A stretch of DNA of 64,000 bases from Marinobacter nauticus (GTDB lineage: Bacteria > Pseudomonadota > Gammaproteobacteria > Pseudomonadales > Oleiphilaceae). The notes beneath the pieces are model-generated. The model worked only from the letters and a program-made list of their open reading frames with translations. It was not told the DNA's origin and ran no database searches. Positions within the stretch are counted from its first letter, which is position 1; each line of letters starts with the position of its first letter. This document shows, piece after piece, positions 37,306-44,691 of this stretch. The stretch lies in the NCBI RefSeq assembly GCF_003634635.1, contig NZ_RBJB01000003.1:620001-684000 (forward strand), given 5' to 3'. The position numbers and the translations under genes were made by a program.

Positions 37306-38012
37306 GCGTGTTGCTCCCGGCCAAGCTTGACGAACAGGGCAATGTCCTTGATCAGTTTGGACAGGCCCGCCAAGGTAAGTAGAACAGCCCCCAGCAGCAT
37401 CATGGCCTTGACCGGCCAGTACTGGATGCCCCAGGTCTCGACGGTACGTTCATCCATCGAGTAGGAGTTCTGGAAGAAGGTCCAGGAGGTAATCACCAGT
37501 GCCAACGCAAACATGAAGAAGAACATGGAGGTGAAGATATCCATGCCAATCCGGCCCCGCACAGGCAACAGGTTATAGATCACATCGACCCTTACGTGGG
37601 CGCCATGCAGCAGGGCAAACGCGCCCGCCAGCAGGTACTGCATGCCGAACAGCAGAAAGCTGGCCTCATGTACCCAGATGGTCGGCATATTGAAGATGTA
37701 GCGCATAACCACTTCAAAAAAGTAGAAAACAACGGCGTTTACGGTCCAGAAGGAAATAAACACGCCAGATTTTTCGCTGATCCAGTCGATGATCCGGGTA
37801 AACCAGTTCGCGTAATCCGACTCGATGGTTTTCGACATTTCGGCTTCGATCTGCTGAAGCTTCTCGTTTGCCAGGGCATTCTTGTCAATCGCCTGCACGC
37901 CACGGCTACTGGACCAACGGTCCCACGCCATCATCAGCAGCGGCATCACCGCCAGCCAACCCCAGTAGAACCAGTGCGGCAGCACAAAGCCAAAGTTGCT
38001 CAGATCAGACAT
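37302..38012 (-). CDS. TRAP transporter small permease (DctQ)
   Basis: A 236-residue four-to-five-helix subunit, longer than the usual 160-180 because of an N-terminal extra helix (about 10-28) and a charged segment (about 45-75). The DctQ core includes VRVDVIYNLLPVRGRIGMDI (about 143-162). Such extended DctQ proteins accompany TakP-type binding proteins. AGGA lies just before the ATG. Confidence 0.88.
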   Translation of the reverse strand: MSDLSNFGFVLPHWFYWGWLAVMPLLMMAWDRWSSSRGVQAIDKNALANEKLQQIEAEMSKTIESDYANWFTRIIDWISEKSGVFISFWTVNAVVFYFFEVVMRYIFNMPTIWVHEASFLLFGMQYLLAGAFALLHGAHVRVDVIYNLLPVRGRIGMDIFTSMFFFMFALALVITSWTFFQNSYSMDERTVETWGIQYWPVKAMMLLGAVLLTLAGLSKLIKDIALFVKLGREQHA

Positions 38013-38035
38013 ACTGTCCTCACGTCAGTGACAAC

Positions 38036-38092
38036 GCGGGGAAGGGAGAGAGCGCCCTGAACCAAGGCTTCCCTGCCCTTCCCCGCTTTTTT
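38036..38092. terminator. Long stem-loop between dctP and dctQ
   Basis: Arms GCGGGGAAGGG (38036-38046) and CCCTTCCCCGC (38076-38086) are perfect 11 bp complements. On the plus strand six T follow, as in an intrinsic terminator. On the minus strand, which carries the operon, the T tract is missing, so there it more likely protects the dctP mRNA 3' end and lowers downstream expression. Confidence 0.55.
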
Positions 38093-38114
38093 GATTGTTG
38101 TTGGTAGTGCCGCT

Positions 38115-39248
38115 TTACTTGCCAGCCGCCTTGAGGTCTTCCTCGGTGACGTAGCCCACGGTGTCGTTCATCATGTACTCGAGCTGCATATCGAAGATGG
38201 CCTTGGCATCCTCGTTCTTGTTCGCCCAGTTGTACCAGATGGGAATTGCCGCGCGACGGAACTCCTGCAGATCCTGCTGGCTCAGACGCGTGACGGTGTC
38301 ACCATCCGCCTTGAACTTCTCCATGGCTTCGATGTTGCGCTTCTGGATGGTCAGGTAGTGCTTCTGGGAGTAATTGCGCACCTCTTCCTCAACCAGCTGC
38401 TGTAGCTTGGGATCCAGGGCGTTCCAGGCACGCAGGTTCACCGTCAGGTCCATCAGATCCACCGGCTGGTAAATAGACATCACCCCTGGAGGCCCGAACA
38501 GGATGTAATCGGTCACCTGGGAGAAGCCCAGCTCATAGTTCACTGCCGGGCCCACGTAGTCCGCCGCATCGATGGTGCCCTTTTCCAGAGCCGGGAAGAT
38601 GTCGGAACCCGGCAGGCTGACGGTGGATACCCCGAACTGCTGGAATACTTCAGCCACCATGCCGCCTGGCACCCGGATCTTCATACCCTTGAGATCCGCC
38701 AGGCTGTTCACCGGCTTCTTGGAATGAATGATGTTGGCGTCGTGCTGAATCGGGCCCACGTAGAACAGCCCGTACTTTTTGTAGATCTCCCGGGTTTTCT
38801 CCAGCATGCCCAGGGAATAGAACATGGTGTCCCACTGGTGAGGCTGATCCGGGCCGGCCGGGTAAGAGGACAGGAACACCGAGGCCGGTATCTTGCCTGA
38901 CCAGTACAGGGTAAACGGGTTCATCCCCTGCAGTACGCCGTTGCGTACCGCATCAAACAGCGCGTTGTTGTCGGCCGCCACCGCCTTCGCCGGATACGGC
39001 CTGAAAATCAGTTCTCCGCCGGATTTTTCCTCGATGCTGTTGCACCATTCCTCGAACAGGTCATAGCCAACCGTGCCCGCATCCCACACCGACTGAATTT
39101 TCCAGGTAGTCGCGGCCTGGGCCTGACCGGCGCCCAGTGTCAGCGCGCCTGCCAGGGCTGCACCAACCGCCATTTTTCTGAGAAAACTCCGGCGTGGTGG
39201 GTTTGCGTCTGAATCACAATGCTTGTCGTTGTTATCATTGATGTTCAT
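38115..39248 (-). CDS. TRAP transporter substrate-binding protein, TakP-like (DctP)
   Basis: A 377-residue periplasmic binding protein. The start at 39248 has GGAG eight bases upstream; 64 extra upstream residues of the open frame overlap the operator region and are rejected. A twin-arginine signal RRSFLRK (19-25) and AxA cleavage near residue 45 indicate Tat export. WKIQSVWDAGTVGYDLFEEW, PYPAKAVAADNN and GMNPFTLYWSGKIP match the TakP group that binds 2-oxo or hydroxy monocarboxylates as metal salts. It is the first gene of the TRAP-glc operon. Confidence 0.93.
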   Translation of the reverse strand: MNINDNNDKHCDSDANPPRRSFLRKMAVGAALAGALTLGAGQAQAATTWKIQSVWDAGTVGYDLFEEWCNSIEEKSGGELIFRPYPAKAVAADNNALFDAVRNGVLQGMNPFTLYWSGKIPASVFLSSYPAGPDQPHQWDTMFYSLGMLEKTREIYKKYGLFYVGPIQHDANIIHSKKPVNSLADLKGMKIRVPGGMVAEVFQQFGVSTVSLPGSDIFPALEKGTIDAADYVGPAVNYELGFSQVTDYILFGPPGVMSIYQPVDLMDLTVNLRAWNALDPKLQQLVEEEVRNYSQKHYLTIQKRNIEAMEKFKADGDTVTRLSQQDLQEFRRAAIPIWYNWANKNEDAKAIFDMQLEYMMNDTVGYVTEEDLKAAGK

Positions 39249-39357
39249 CGAAACATCTCCGTTCACTTTGTTGTTATGCAGAGGTAATCCAACACCAGCA
39301 AATGCCAGCATTAAAAAGATATTCGTAGGCAGGTGCGGTTTAGTCCAGAGAATTGCC

Positions 39358-39374
39358 AACTGGTCAGACCAGTT
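39358..39374. promoter_or_regulatory. Candidate GlcC-like operator 1 (TRAP side)
   Basis: AACTGGTC-A-GACCAGTT is a perfect 17 bp palindrome containing the TGGTNNNACCA core bound by FadR-subfamily regulators such as LldR, PdhR and GlcC. It lies 110 bp before dctP and 138 bp before the divergent regulator gene. Confidence 0.75.
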
Positions 39375-39474
39375 TTTAGTTGCGGCAAAATGGACGAATT
39401 CGGTGCTATAGGCCATAGTTAGCGGTCTGGAGGACAACACTCGAGAAGGACTTCCTGATCACTTGAACAACAGC

Positions 39475-39491
39475 AACTGGTCTGACCAGCA
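39475..39491. promoter_or_regulatory. Candidate GlcC-like operator 2 (regulator side)
   Basis: AACTGGTC-T-GACCAGCA repeats operator 1 with 14 of 17 identical bases and the same TGGTNNNACCA core. It ends 20 bp before the start of the FadR-family gene, so it could allow autoregulation. The operator centres are 117 bp apart, about 11 helical turns. Confidence 0.75.
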
Positions 39492-39511
39492 AGACCCGTC
39501 AGGTAGAACAC

Positions 39512-40270
39512 ATGGGGATATCGCAGGAAATTTCCTTCAGGCTAGAGCGGCTGATTCTCGACGGCGGCCTGGCACCGGGGCAGAAGATACCCTCGGAGCG
39601 CCAGCTTTCGACCAGACTGGGGGTTTCCCGGGCCATCATTCGTGAAGCATTGCATGAACTCCAGGGGCGGGGCGTCATCGAAACCCAGCATGGCCGGGGA
39701 TCTTTTGTTGCCAGCATTGTCCCGAACACAGACGATCTGGAAGACAACAGCCCGTTGATGCACCTGTTTGCTGGCCACCCGCGCACCCTTTATGACCTGC
39801 TGGAAGTGCGCGAACAACTGGAAGGCCAGGCGGCCGAACTTGCAGCCCAGCGCGCCACCCGAGGTGATCTACACCGGATTACCAAAGCCTACCGGGCCCT
39901 GGAAGACACCGACCCGCTCAGCAACGCCAAACCCGACCACGGTTTTCACCAGGCTATAATTGAAGCATCTCATAACCCGGTACTGGTACATGTGCTCAAT
40001 GGTCTGAAAAACATGATGCTGCTGACCGTGCATGCCTCCGTTGCCAACCTGAATCCAAGGGCGGAAATGCGCCAGTTAATCATGAAGCAGCACAAGCAGA
40101 TCTATCAGGCCATTATGGCGGGCAAGGCCAGAACCGCCCGCAAGGTGGCCATGGCCCACGTCCGTTTTGTTCAGGATTCATTGAGAAGCCTGGAAAACCA
40201 GGGGGCAGAGGTCATCCGGGTCTCACTTGAGTCCAACAACTTTCACGAAAACCCAACAAAGCGGTATTGA
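39512..40270 (+). CDS. FadR-subfamily GntR regulator of glycolate use (GlcC-like)
   Basis: A 252-residue regulator. The winged helix-turn-helix (IPSERQLSTRLGVSRAIIRE, 26-45; wing GRGVIETQHGRGSFVA) is followed by the all-helical FCD effector domain (about 90-235) with the metal/ligand histidine pattern. Sequence and position, divergent from the TRAP-glcG-glcDEF operon, indicate a GlcC/LldR-type sensor of glycolate or a related hydroxy acid. Two palindromic sites in the 263 bp gap fit its family's operator. Confidence 0.9.
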   Translation: MGISQEISFRLERLILDGGLAPGQKIPSERQLSTRLGVSRAIIREALHELQGRGVIETQHGRGSFVASIVPNTDDLEDNSPLMHLFAGHPRTLYDLLEVREQLEGQAAELAAQRATRGDLHRITKAYRALEDTDPLSNAKPDHGFHQAIIEASHNPVLVHVLNGLKNMMLLTVHASVANLNPRAEMRQLIMKQHKQIYQAIMAGKARTARKVAMAHVRFVQDSLRSLENQGAEVIRVSLESNNFHENPTKRY

Positions 40271-40329
40271 TTTCCACGGCAACAGTCCGTAAAACATGCG
40301 CCTTTGTATGACAGTCTCAGGAGCCAGCC

Positions 40330-41100
40330 ATGGCGGAACCAGCGCCTCTTATTTGCAGGGACATCCACAAGACCTTTGACAAGCTGGAAGTTCTCAAGGG
40401 CATCTCTCTGGAAACCCGTAAGGGTGATGTGGTTTCCCTGATTGGCAGTTCCGGTTCCGGCAAGAGTACCTTTCTGCGCTGCATCAATCTGCTGGAAACC
40501 CCCACCTCCGGCGACATTATTGTGCACGGCGACCCAATCCGGTTCACCGAAAACCGAAAAGGTGAACGGGTACCCGCCGATAACCGCCAGGTGGAACTGA
40601 TCCGGGCTCGCCTCTCCATGGTGTTCCAGGGCTTCAATCTCTGGTCCCATATGACGGTGCTGGAGAACATTATCGAAGCGCCGGTTCACGTTCTGAAGAT
40701 TCCGAAAAAAGAAGCGATTGAGCGCGCAGAGGCCTACCTGAACAAGGTCGGCATCTACGAACGCAAGGACTACTACCCGGCACAGATGTCCGGCGGACAG
40801 CAGCAGCGGGCGGCCATTGCCCGGGCGCTGGCCATGGAACCCGAAGTGATGCTGTTTGATGAGCCAACCTCGGCCCTGGACCCGGAGCTGGTGGGCGAGG
40901 TCCTGAAAGTTATGCAGAGTCTGGCCGAGGAAGGCCGAACCATGATCGTGGTCACCCACGAGATGGCGTTTGCAAGGGATGTGTCGAGCCAGGTCCTGTT
41001 TTTGCATCAGGGCGTGATTGAGGAGCAGGGAACCCCGGACAAGGTTTTTGACAACCCGGATTCCGAGCGTATGAAGCAATTTCTTGCTCCCAAGTTCTGA
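40330..41100 (+). CDS. aotP: Polar amino-acid ABC transporter ATPase (arginine/ornithine type)
   Basis: A 256-residue ATPase of the HisP/AotP group: Walker [10 protein letters not shown] (39-47), signature [19 protein letters not shown] (near 155-173), Walker [15 protein letters not shown] and switch [10 protein letters not shown]. The insertion [20 protein letters not shown] is typical of basic amino-acid transporters. AGGAG precedes the ATG. Followed by a binding protein, two permeases and astE, it should import arginine or ornithine for the succinyltransferase pathway. Confidence 0.9.
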   Translation: MAEPAPLICRDIHKTFDKLEVLKGISLETRKGDVVSLIGSSGSGKSTFLRCINLLETPTSGDIIVHGDPIRFTENRKGERVPADNRQVELIRARLSMVFQGFNLWSHMTVLENIIEAPVHVLKIPKKEAIERAEAYLNKVGIYERKDYYPAQMSGGQQQRAAIARALAMEPEVMLFDEPTSALDPELVGEVLKVMQSLAEEGRTMIVVTHEMAFARDVSSQVLFLHQGVIEEQGTPDKVFDNPDSERMKQFLAPKF

Positions 41101-41206
41101 ACACCAGTGCTATCTTGAATCGGTGTTGGACGAGGAGTTGAAGAATAGCTCCCGAAACTTCCATAAAAAATAAAGCCTTTGTGGCGAATTACTGGAGAAG
41201 TGACAC

Positions 41207-41959
41207 ATGAAAAAACTGATTGTTGCAGCAAGTTGCGCCCTGGCCCTGGTTGCCGGTACGGCCCAGGCTCAGGAAAGAAACCTGCGCATTGCTTTTGATG
41301 TGCCCTACGAGCCATTCGAGTACAAAGACGAAAACGGTGAGCTGACCGGTTTTGAAGTGGAACTGGCGGACGCCATGTGTGAAGAGATGAACGCCAACTG
41401 CGAATTCGTCATTCAGGCATGGGACGGTATGATTCCGGGCCTGCTGGCTCGTAAATTTGATCTGATCATGTCTTCCATGTCGATCACACCGGAGCGTGCC
41501 GAGCGCGTGCTCTTCTCCGAACCGTACTACAACACCCCGGGCGGCTGGTTCGGCCCCAACGATTTCAGCACCGACGTCACCGATATGGATGCCATGAAAG
41601 GCAAGACTGTCGGCGTGCAGCGCGGTACGACCATGGACACCTACGTGACAGAGAACATGGGTGGCATTGTTGAAATCAAGCGCTACACCACCGCTGACGA
41701 CATGGTACTGGACCTCGAAGGCCAGCGTCTGGATGTGGTCTTTGTTGACTATCCGGTAGGTGAGCAGACCGTTCTGACCAAAGACGGCTTCAAGGAAGTG
41801 GGCGAGCCCGTGAAACTGGGTGAAGGCGTGGGCGTTGCCATGCGCAAGCGTGATGCCGACCTGGCCGACGAAGTAAACGCCGCCCTGCGCACGTTGAAGG
41901 AAGATGGCACCTACGACACCATCATGAAGAAGTACTTCAACTACGATATCAAGATGTAA
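41207..41959 (+). CDS. aotJ: Arginine/ornithine-type periplasmic binding protein
   Basis: A 250-residue family 3 extracellular solute-binding protein. A Sec signal (about 1-23, ending TAQA) is followed by LRIAFDVPYEPFEYKDENGE, the family signature GFEVELADAMCEEM, and SSMSITPERAERVLFSEPYY with the Arg that grips the ligand carboxylate. Ligand is inferred from the astE neighbour. GGAG lies upstream of the ATG. A GC-rich hairpin follows the stop. Confidence 0.9.
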   Translation: MKKLIVAASCALALVAGTAQAQERNLRIAFDVPYEPFEYKDENGELTGFEVELADAMCEEMNANCEFVIQAWDGMIPGLLARKFDLIMSSMSITPERAERVLFSEPYYNTPGGWFGPNDFSTDVTDMDAMKGKTVGVQRGTTMDTYVTENMGGIVEIKRYTTADDMVLDLEGQRLDVVFVDYPVGEQTVLTKDGFKEVGEPVKLGEGVGVAMRKRDADLADEVNAALRTLKEDGTYDTIMKKYFNYDIKM

Positions 41960-41965
41960 TGACCA

Positions 41966-41990
41966 CGGGGGCGGCGCCACGTCGCCCCCG
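41966..41990 (+). promoter_or_regulatory. Intercistronic stem-loop after the binding-protein gene
   Basis: CGGGGGCG and CGCCCCCG form a perfect 8 bp stem around a 9-base loop, 6 bp after the stop. It has no T tract, so read-through is expected. Such hairpins stabilise the upstream message and give excess binding protein over permease. Confidence 0.55.
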
Positions 41991-42006
41991 CTGACCGGAT
42001 ACTCCC

Positions 42007-42711
42007 ATGTTTGATCTGAAAGGCTATGGCCCGGCCCTCGCAGAAGGAGCGGTCATCACCATTGAGCTGGCCTTCCTGTCTCTGGCCCTGGCCCTGGCGC
42101 TTGGCCTGGTTGGTGCCAGCGCAAAACTCTCCGGCAGTCGTGTTGCCGCCGGCATCGCAACCGCCTATACCACGCTGATTCGCGGGGTTCCGGACCTGGT
42201 AATGATGCTGCTGTTCTATTACGGCGGCCAGGTAGCGGTGAACATGCTTTCGGATTATCTGTGGGAAACCCGCGGTATCGACTTTTTCTTCCAGTTTGAT
42301 CCTTTCATTTCCGGCGTGGTGACCATCGGTCTGATTTTCGGTGCCTATATGACCGAAACCTTTCGCGGCGCCTTTCTGGCAGTGGATGTCGGTCAGATTG
42401 AGGCGGCCAAGGCCTATGGTTTTTCCCGCTGGCATACCTTCCGGCGGGTGATGATCCCGCAGATGTTGCGCCATGCCCTGCCGGGCATCGGCAATAACTG
42501 GCAGGTGTTGCTCAAGACCACAGCGCTGGTGTCCATCATTGGCCTGACCGATATGGTTCGGGTGGCGGAGGAAGCCGCCAAGGCGGAGCGCATGCCTTTC
42601 CACTTCTTCGTACCGGTGGCTGCCGTGTATCTGGCGCTGACGGCGGGGTCGGAGCTGTTTATCAAGTGGCTTGATCGTCGAGCCAATGTCGGCGTGGTTC
42701 AGGGGAATTAA
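42007..42711 (+). CDS. aotQ: Polar amino-acid ABC permease (HisQ/AotQ type)
   Basis: A 234-residue permease with five predicted helices. The EAA loop is EAAKAYGFSRWHTFRRVMIPQ (about 135-155), and TLIRGVPDLVMMLLFYYG marks the HisQ-type subunit. It is co-transcribed with the ATPase and the partner permease, which starts 3 bp later. Confidence 0.93.
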   Translation: MFDLKGYGPALAEGAVITIELAFLSLALALALGLVGASAKLSGSRVAAGIATAYTTLIRGVPDLVMMLLFYYGGQVAVNMLSDYLWETRGIDFFFQFDPFISGVVTIGLIFGAYMTETFRGAFLAVDVGQIEAAKAYGFSRWHTFRRVMIPQMLRHALPGIGNNWQVLLKTTALVSIIGLTDMVRVAEEAAKAERMPFHFFVPVAAVYLALTAGSELFIKWLDRRANVGVVQGN

Positions 42712-42714
42712 ACG

Positions 42715-43437
42715 ATGCCTGATTTCATTGCCGAGTGGTTGAACAAGAACGAAATTTTCACGGCCATGACGCTGATGGAGTACTGGGACGGTCTGGTGAC
42801 GACCGTACACCTGGTGTTTCTGTCGCTGGTCATCGGCCTGGTGGTGGCGGTGCCGCTGGCGATTCTGCGTACGGTCAGGAATCCGCTGGTGTCCGGGCCA
42901 ATCTGGATCTACACCTATCTGTTCCGGGGCACGCCGCTGCTGATCCAGCTGTATATTATCTATTATGGAGTAGCGCAGATTCCGGGGATTCAGGAGACTT
43001 TCTGGTGGGAGATCTTCCGGGAACCTCTGTATCCTGCCCTGTTGGCCTTCACGCTGAATACTGCAGCCTACACCACGGAGATTATCCGGGGGGCGATTAT
43101 GTCTACGCCCCATGGTGAAATCGAGGCGGCGAAAGCCTATGGCATGAACTGGTTTCTGCGGATGCGCCGGATCATTCTGCCAAGCGCGGCGCGTCGGGCG
43201 GTTCAGGCTTATTCCAATGAGGTGATTTTCATGCTGCACGCCAGTGCGATTGCCAGTGTGGTCACCATTGTTGATCTGACAGGGGCGGCACGGAACATTT
43301 ATTCGCGGTTTTATGCGCCGTTTGATGCGTTTATTTTCGTGGCGCTTTGTTATATGGCGCTGACGTTTATTCTGGTGTTTGCTTTCCGCAAGCTGGAAAA
43401 CCATCTTTTGCGGCATCAACGGCCAGTTAATTCCTGA
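42715..43437 (+). CDS. aotM: Polar amino-acid ABC permease (HisM/AotM type)
   Basis: A 240-residue permease with five predicted helices, including YLFRGTPLLIQLYIIYYGVA and the EAA loop EAAKAYGMNWFLRMRRIILP. It pairs with the HisQ-type subunit. The gene ends 40 bp before a large inverted-repeat element that separates it from astE. Confidence 0.93.
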   Translation: MPDFIAEWLNKNEIFTAMTLMEYWDGLVTTVHLVFLSLVIGLVVAVPLAILRTVRNPLVSGPIWIYTYLFRGTPLLIQLYIIYYGVAQIPGIQETFWWEIFREPLYPALLAFTLNTAAYTTEIIRGAIMSTPHGEIEAAKAYGMNWFLRMRRIILPSAARRAVQAYSNEVIFMLHASAIASVVTIVDLTGAARNIYSRFYAPFDAFIFVALCYMALTFILVFAFRKLENHLLRHQRPVNS

Positions 43438-43477
43438 GCAGCGCCCTACAACCCATCATCCAATCCTGGTGCACGGC

Positions 43478-43583
43478 CAGCCGGCGGGAACGTCTTCCGG
43501 GAACCGCTACGAGCACATCCATGTGCGCTTCTCGAAGGCCATCCTTGGCCTTCGACATTCCCGGAAGACGTTCCCGCCGGCTG
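43478..43583. repeat. Cloverleaf-like inverted-repeat element, copy 1
   Basis: Outer arms 43478-43503 and 43558-43583 are perfect 26 bp complements. Inside lie two more hairpins: GCACAT-CC-ATGTGC (43513-43526) and CGAAGGCCA-TCCT-TGGCCTTCG (43533-43554). The whole 106 bp folds into a three-hairpin cloverleaf. A related element is at 54637-54750. The element fills most of the gap between aotM and astE. Confidence 0.85.
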
Positions 43584-43608
43584 ACCCCGAACCTTTTGCG
43601 GGGTATCG

Positions 43609-44667
43609 ATGAACGCTTCGAATCGTCTTTTTGATTTCCATCCGGACTGGCTTAGCCATACCCTCGCCAACGCTTCCGCTGATCTGCCCGAAACCAAAAC
43701 CGCCCTGCCCGATGGCACCCAGGTCTCCCGCAAGGCCAACGGGGTTCTCTGGCTTACGCCACCGGCTGCGGCGGCCAACCCGAATCAGGAAGCCCTGATC
43801 ATTTCTGCCGGTGTGCATGGCAATGAAACGGCGCCGATTGAGGTGTTGAACATGCTGGTGTCGGAGTTGTTTTCCGGGGAGTGGTCACTGGCGTGCCCGC
43901 TGCTGTTGATACTGGGTAACCCTCCGGCGATGGTGGCGGGTGAGCGGTTTATGGATGTAAACATGAACCGGTTGTTCAATGGCGCCCATGGCAAACCGGA
44001 ATATTCCGGGCTTGCGGAGGGCCGGCGGGCTCGGTTTCTGGAGGAGATGTGTCGGCAGTTTGCGATGGCGCATCAGGGCCTGGCGTTAAGCCATTATGAT
44101 CTGCATACCGCTATTCGCCCGTCGAAACGGGAGCGCTTTGCGCTGTACCCGTTCGTGGACGGGCGGTCGGTTCCGGCCGGCCAGTGTGCGTTCCTGCTGG
44201 AGGCCGAGTTGGAGACCCTGTTGCTCCAGCATAAGGAATCGACAGTGTTTTCATCGTTCACTGCCAGCACACTGAAGGCGGAGAGTTTTACCATTGAACT
44301 GGGCAAGGTGGAGCCGTTTGGCCGGAATGATCTGCGACGGCTCCAAGGCATTGAGCGGGCCTTGCGCCGGCGTTTCCGGGGTGAGGCAGCACCGGCAGTG
44401 CTGCCACCGTTTGATCATCTGACGGTGTTTGAGGTGGTGCATGAGGTGCTCAATACCGGGCCGGCTTTCCGGTTTCATGTGCCGGACGATGTGGCGAACT
44501 TTACCGAGTATCAGCCCGGCACGGTGATCTGGGAGGATGATCAGGATTGCTATCGAGTCGGCACTGCACCGGAGGCGGTGGTGTTTCCGAACCCGGCAGT
44601 GCCTGTGGGCCAGCGCGTCGGGTTGATGATTCGAGCCAAGGAGGTGTTCAGGGCCAGCTCTTTGTGA
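43609..44667 (+). CDS. astE: Succinylglutamate desuccinylase
   Basis: Last step of the arginine succinyltransferase pathway: N-succinylglutamate to glutamate and succinate. The 352-residue zinc amidohydrolase has the metal motif SAGVHGNETAP (His70, Glu73), a third His in HYDLHTAIRP and the catalytic Glu in FTIELGKVEPFG. It sits beside the arginine-type transporter on the plus strand, whereas astC, aruF, aruG, astD and astB are on the minus strand beyond an RND/TetR insert. In Pseudomonas this gene (aruE) ends the same operon. Confidence 0.95.
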   Translation: MNASNRLFDFHPDWLSHTLANASADLPETKTALPDGTQVSRKANGVLWLTPPAAAANPNQEALIISAGVHGNETAPIEVLNMLVSELFSGEWSLACPLLLILGNPPAMVAGERFMDVNMNRLFNGAHGKPEYSGLAEGRRARFLEEMCRQFAMAHQGLALSHYDLHTAIRPSKRERFALYPFVDGRSVPAGQCAFLLEAELETLLLQHKESTVFSSFTASTLKAESFTIELGKVEPFGRNDLRRLQGIERALRRRFRGEAAPAVLPPFDHLTVFEVVHEVLNTGPAFRFHVPDDVANFTEYQPGTVIWEDDQDCYRVGTAPEAVVFPNPAVPVGQRVGLMIRAKEVFRASSL

Positions 44668-44691
44668 GCGACCCTGAACATGGCACCGGGA

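Noticed and set aside
41941..43419. A 492-codon open frame on the minus strand opposite the amino-acid permease genes
   Set aside because: It is an antisense shadow of two clear ABC permeases. Its translation is rich in His, Gln and Arg with no fold-like pattern, as expected from GC-rich antisense.
43446..43818. Short open frames across the inverted-repeat element (both strands)
   Set aside because: They arise from the palindromic arms and the astE antisense; no coding signature.
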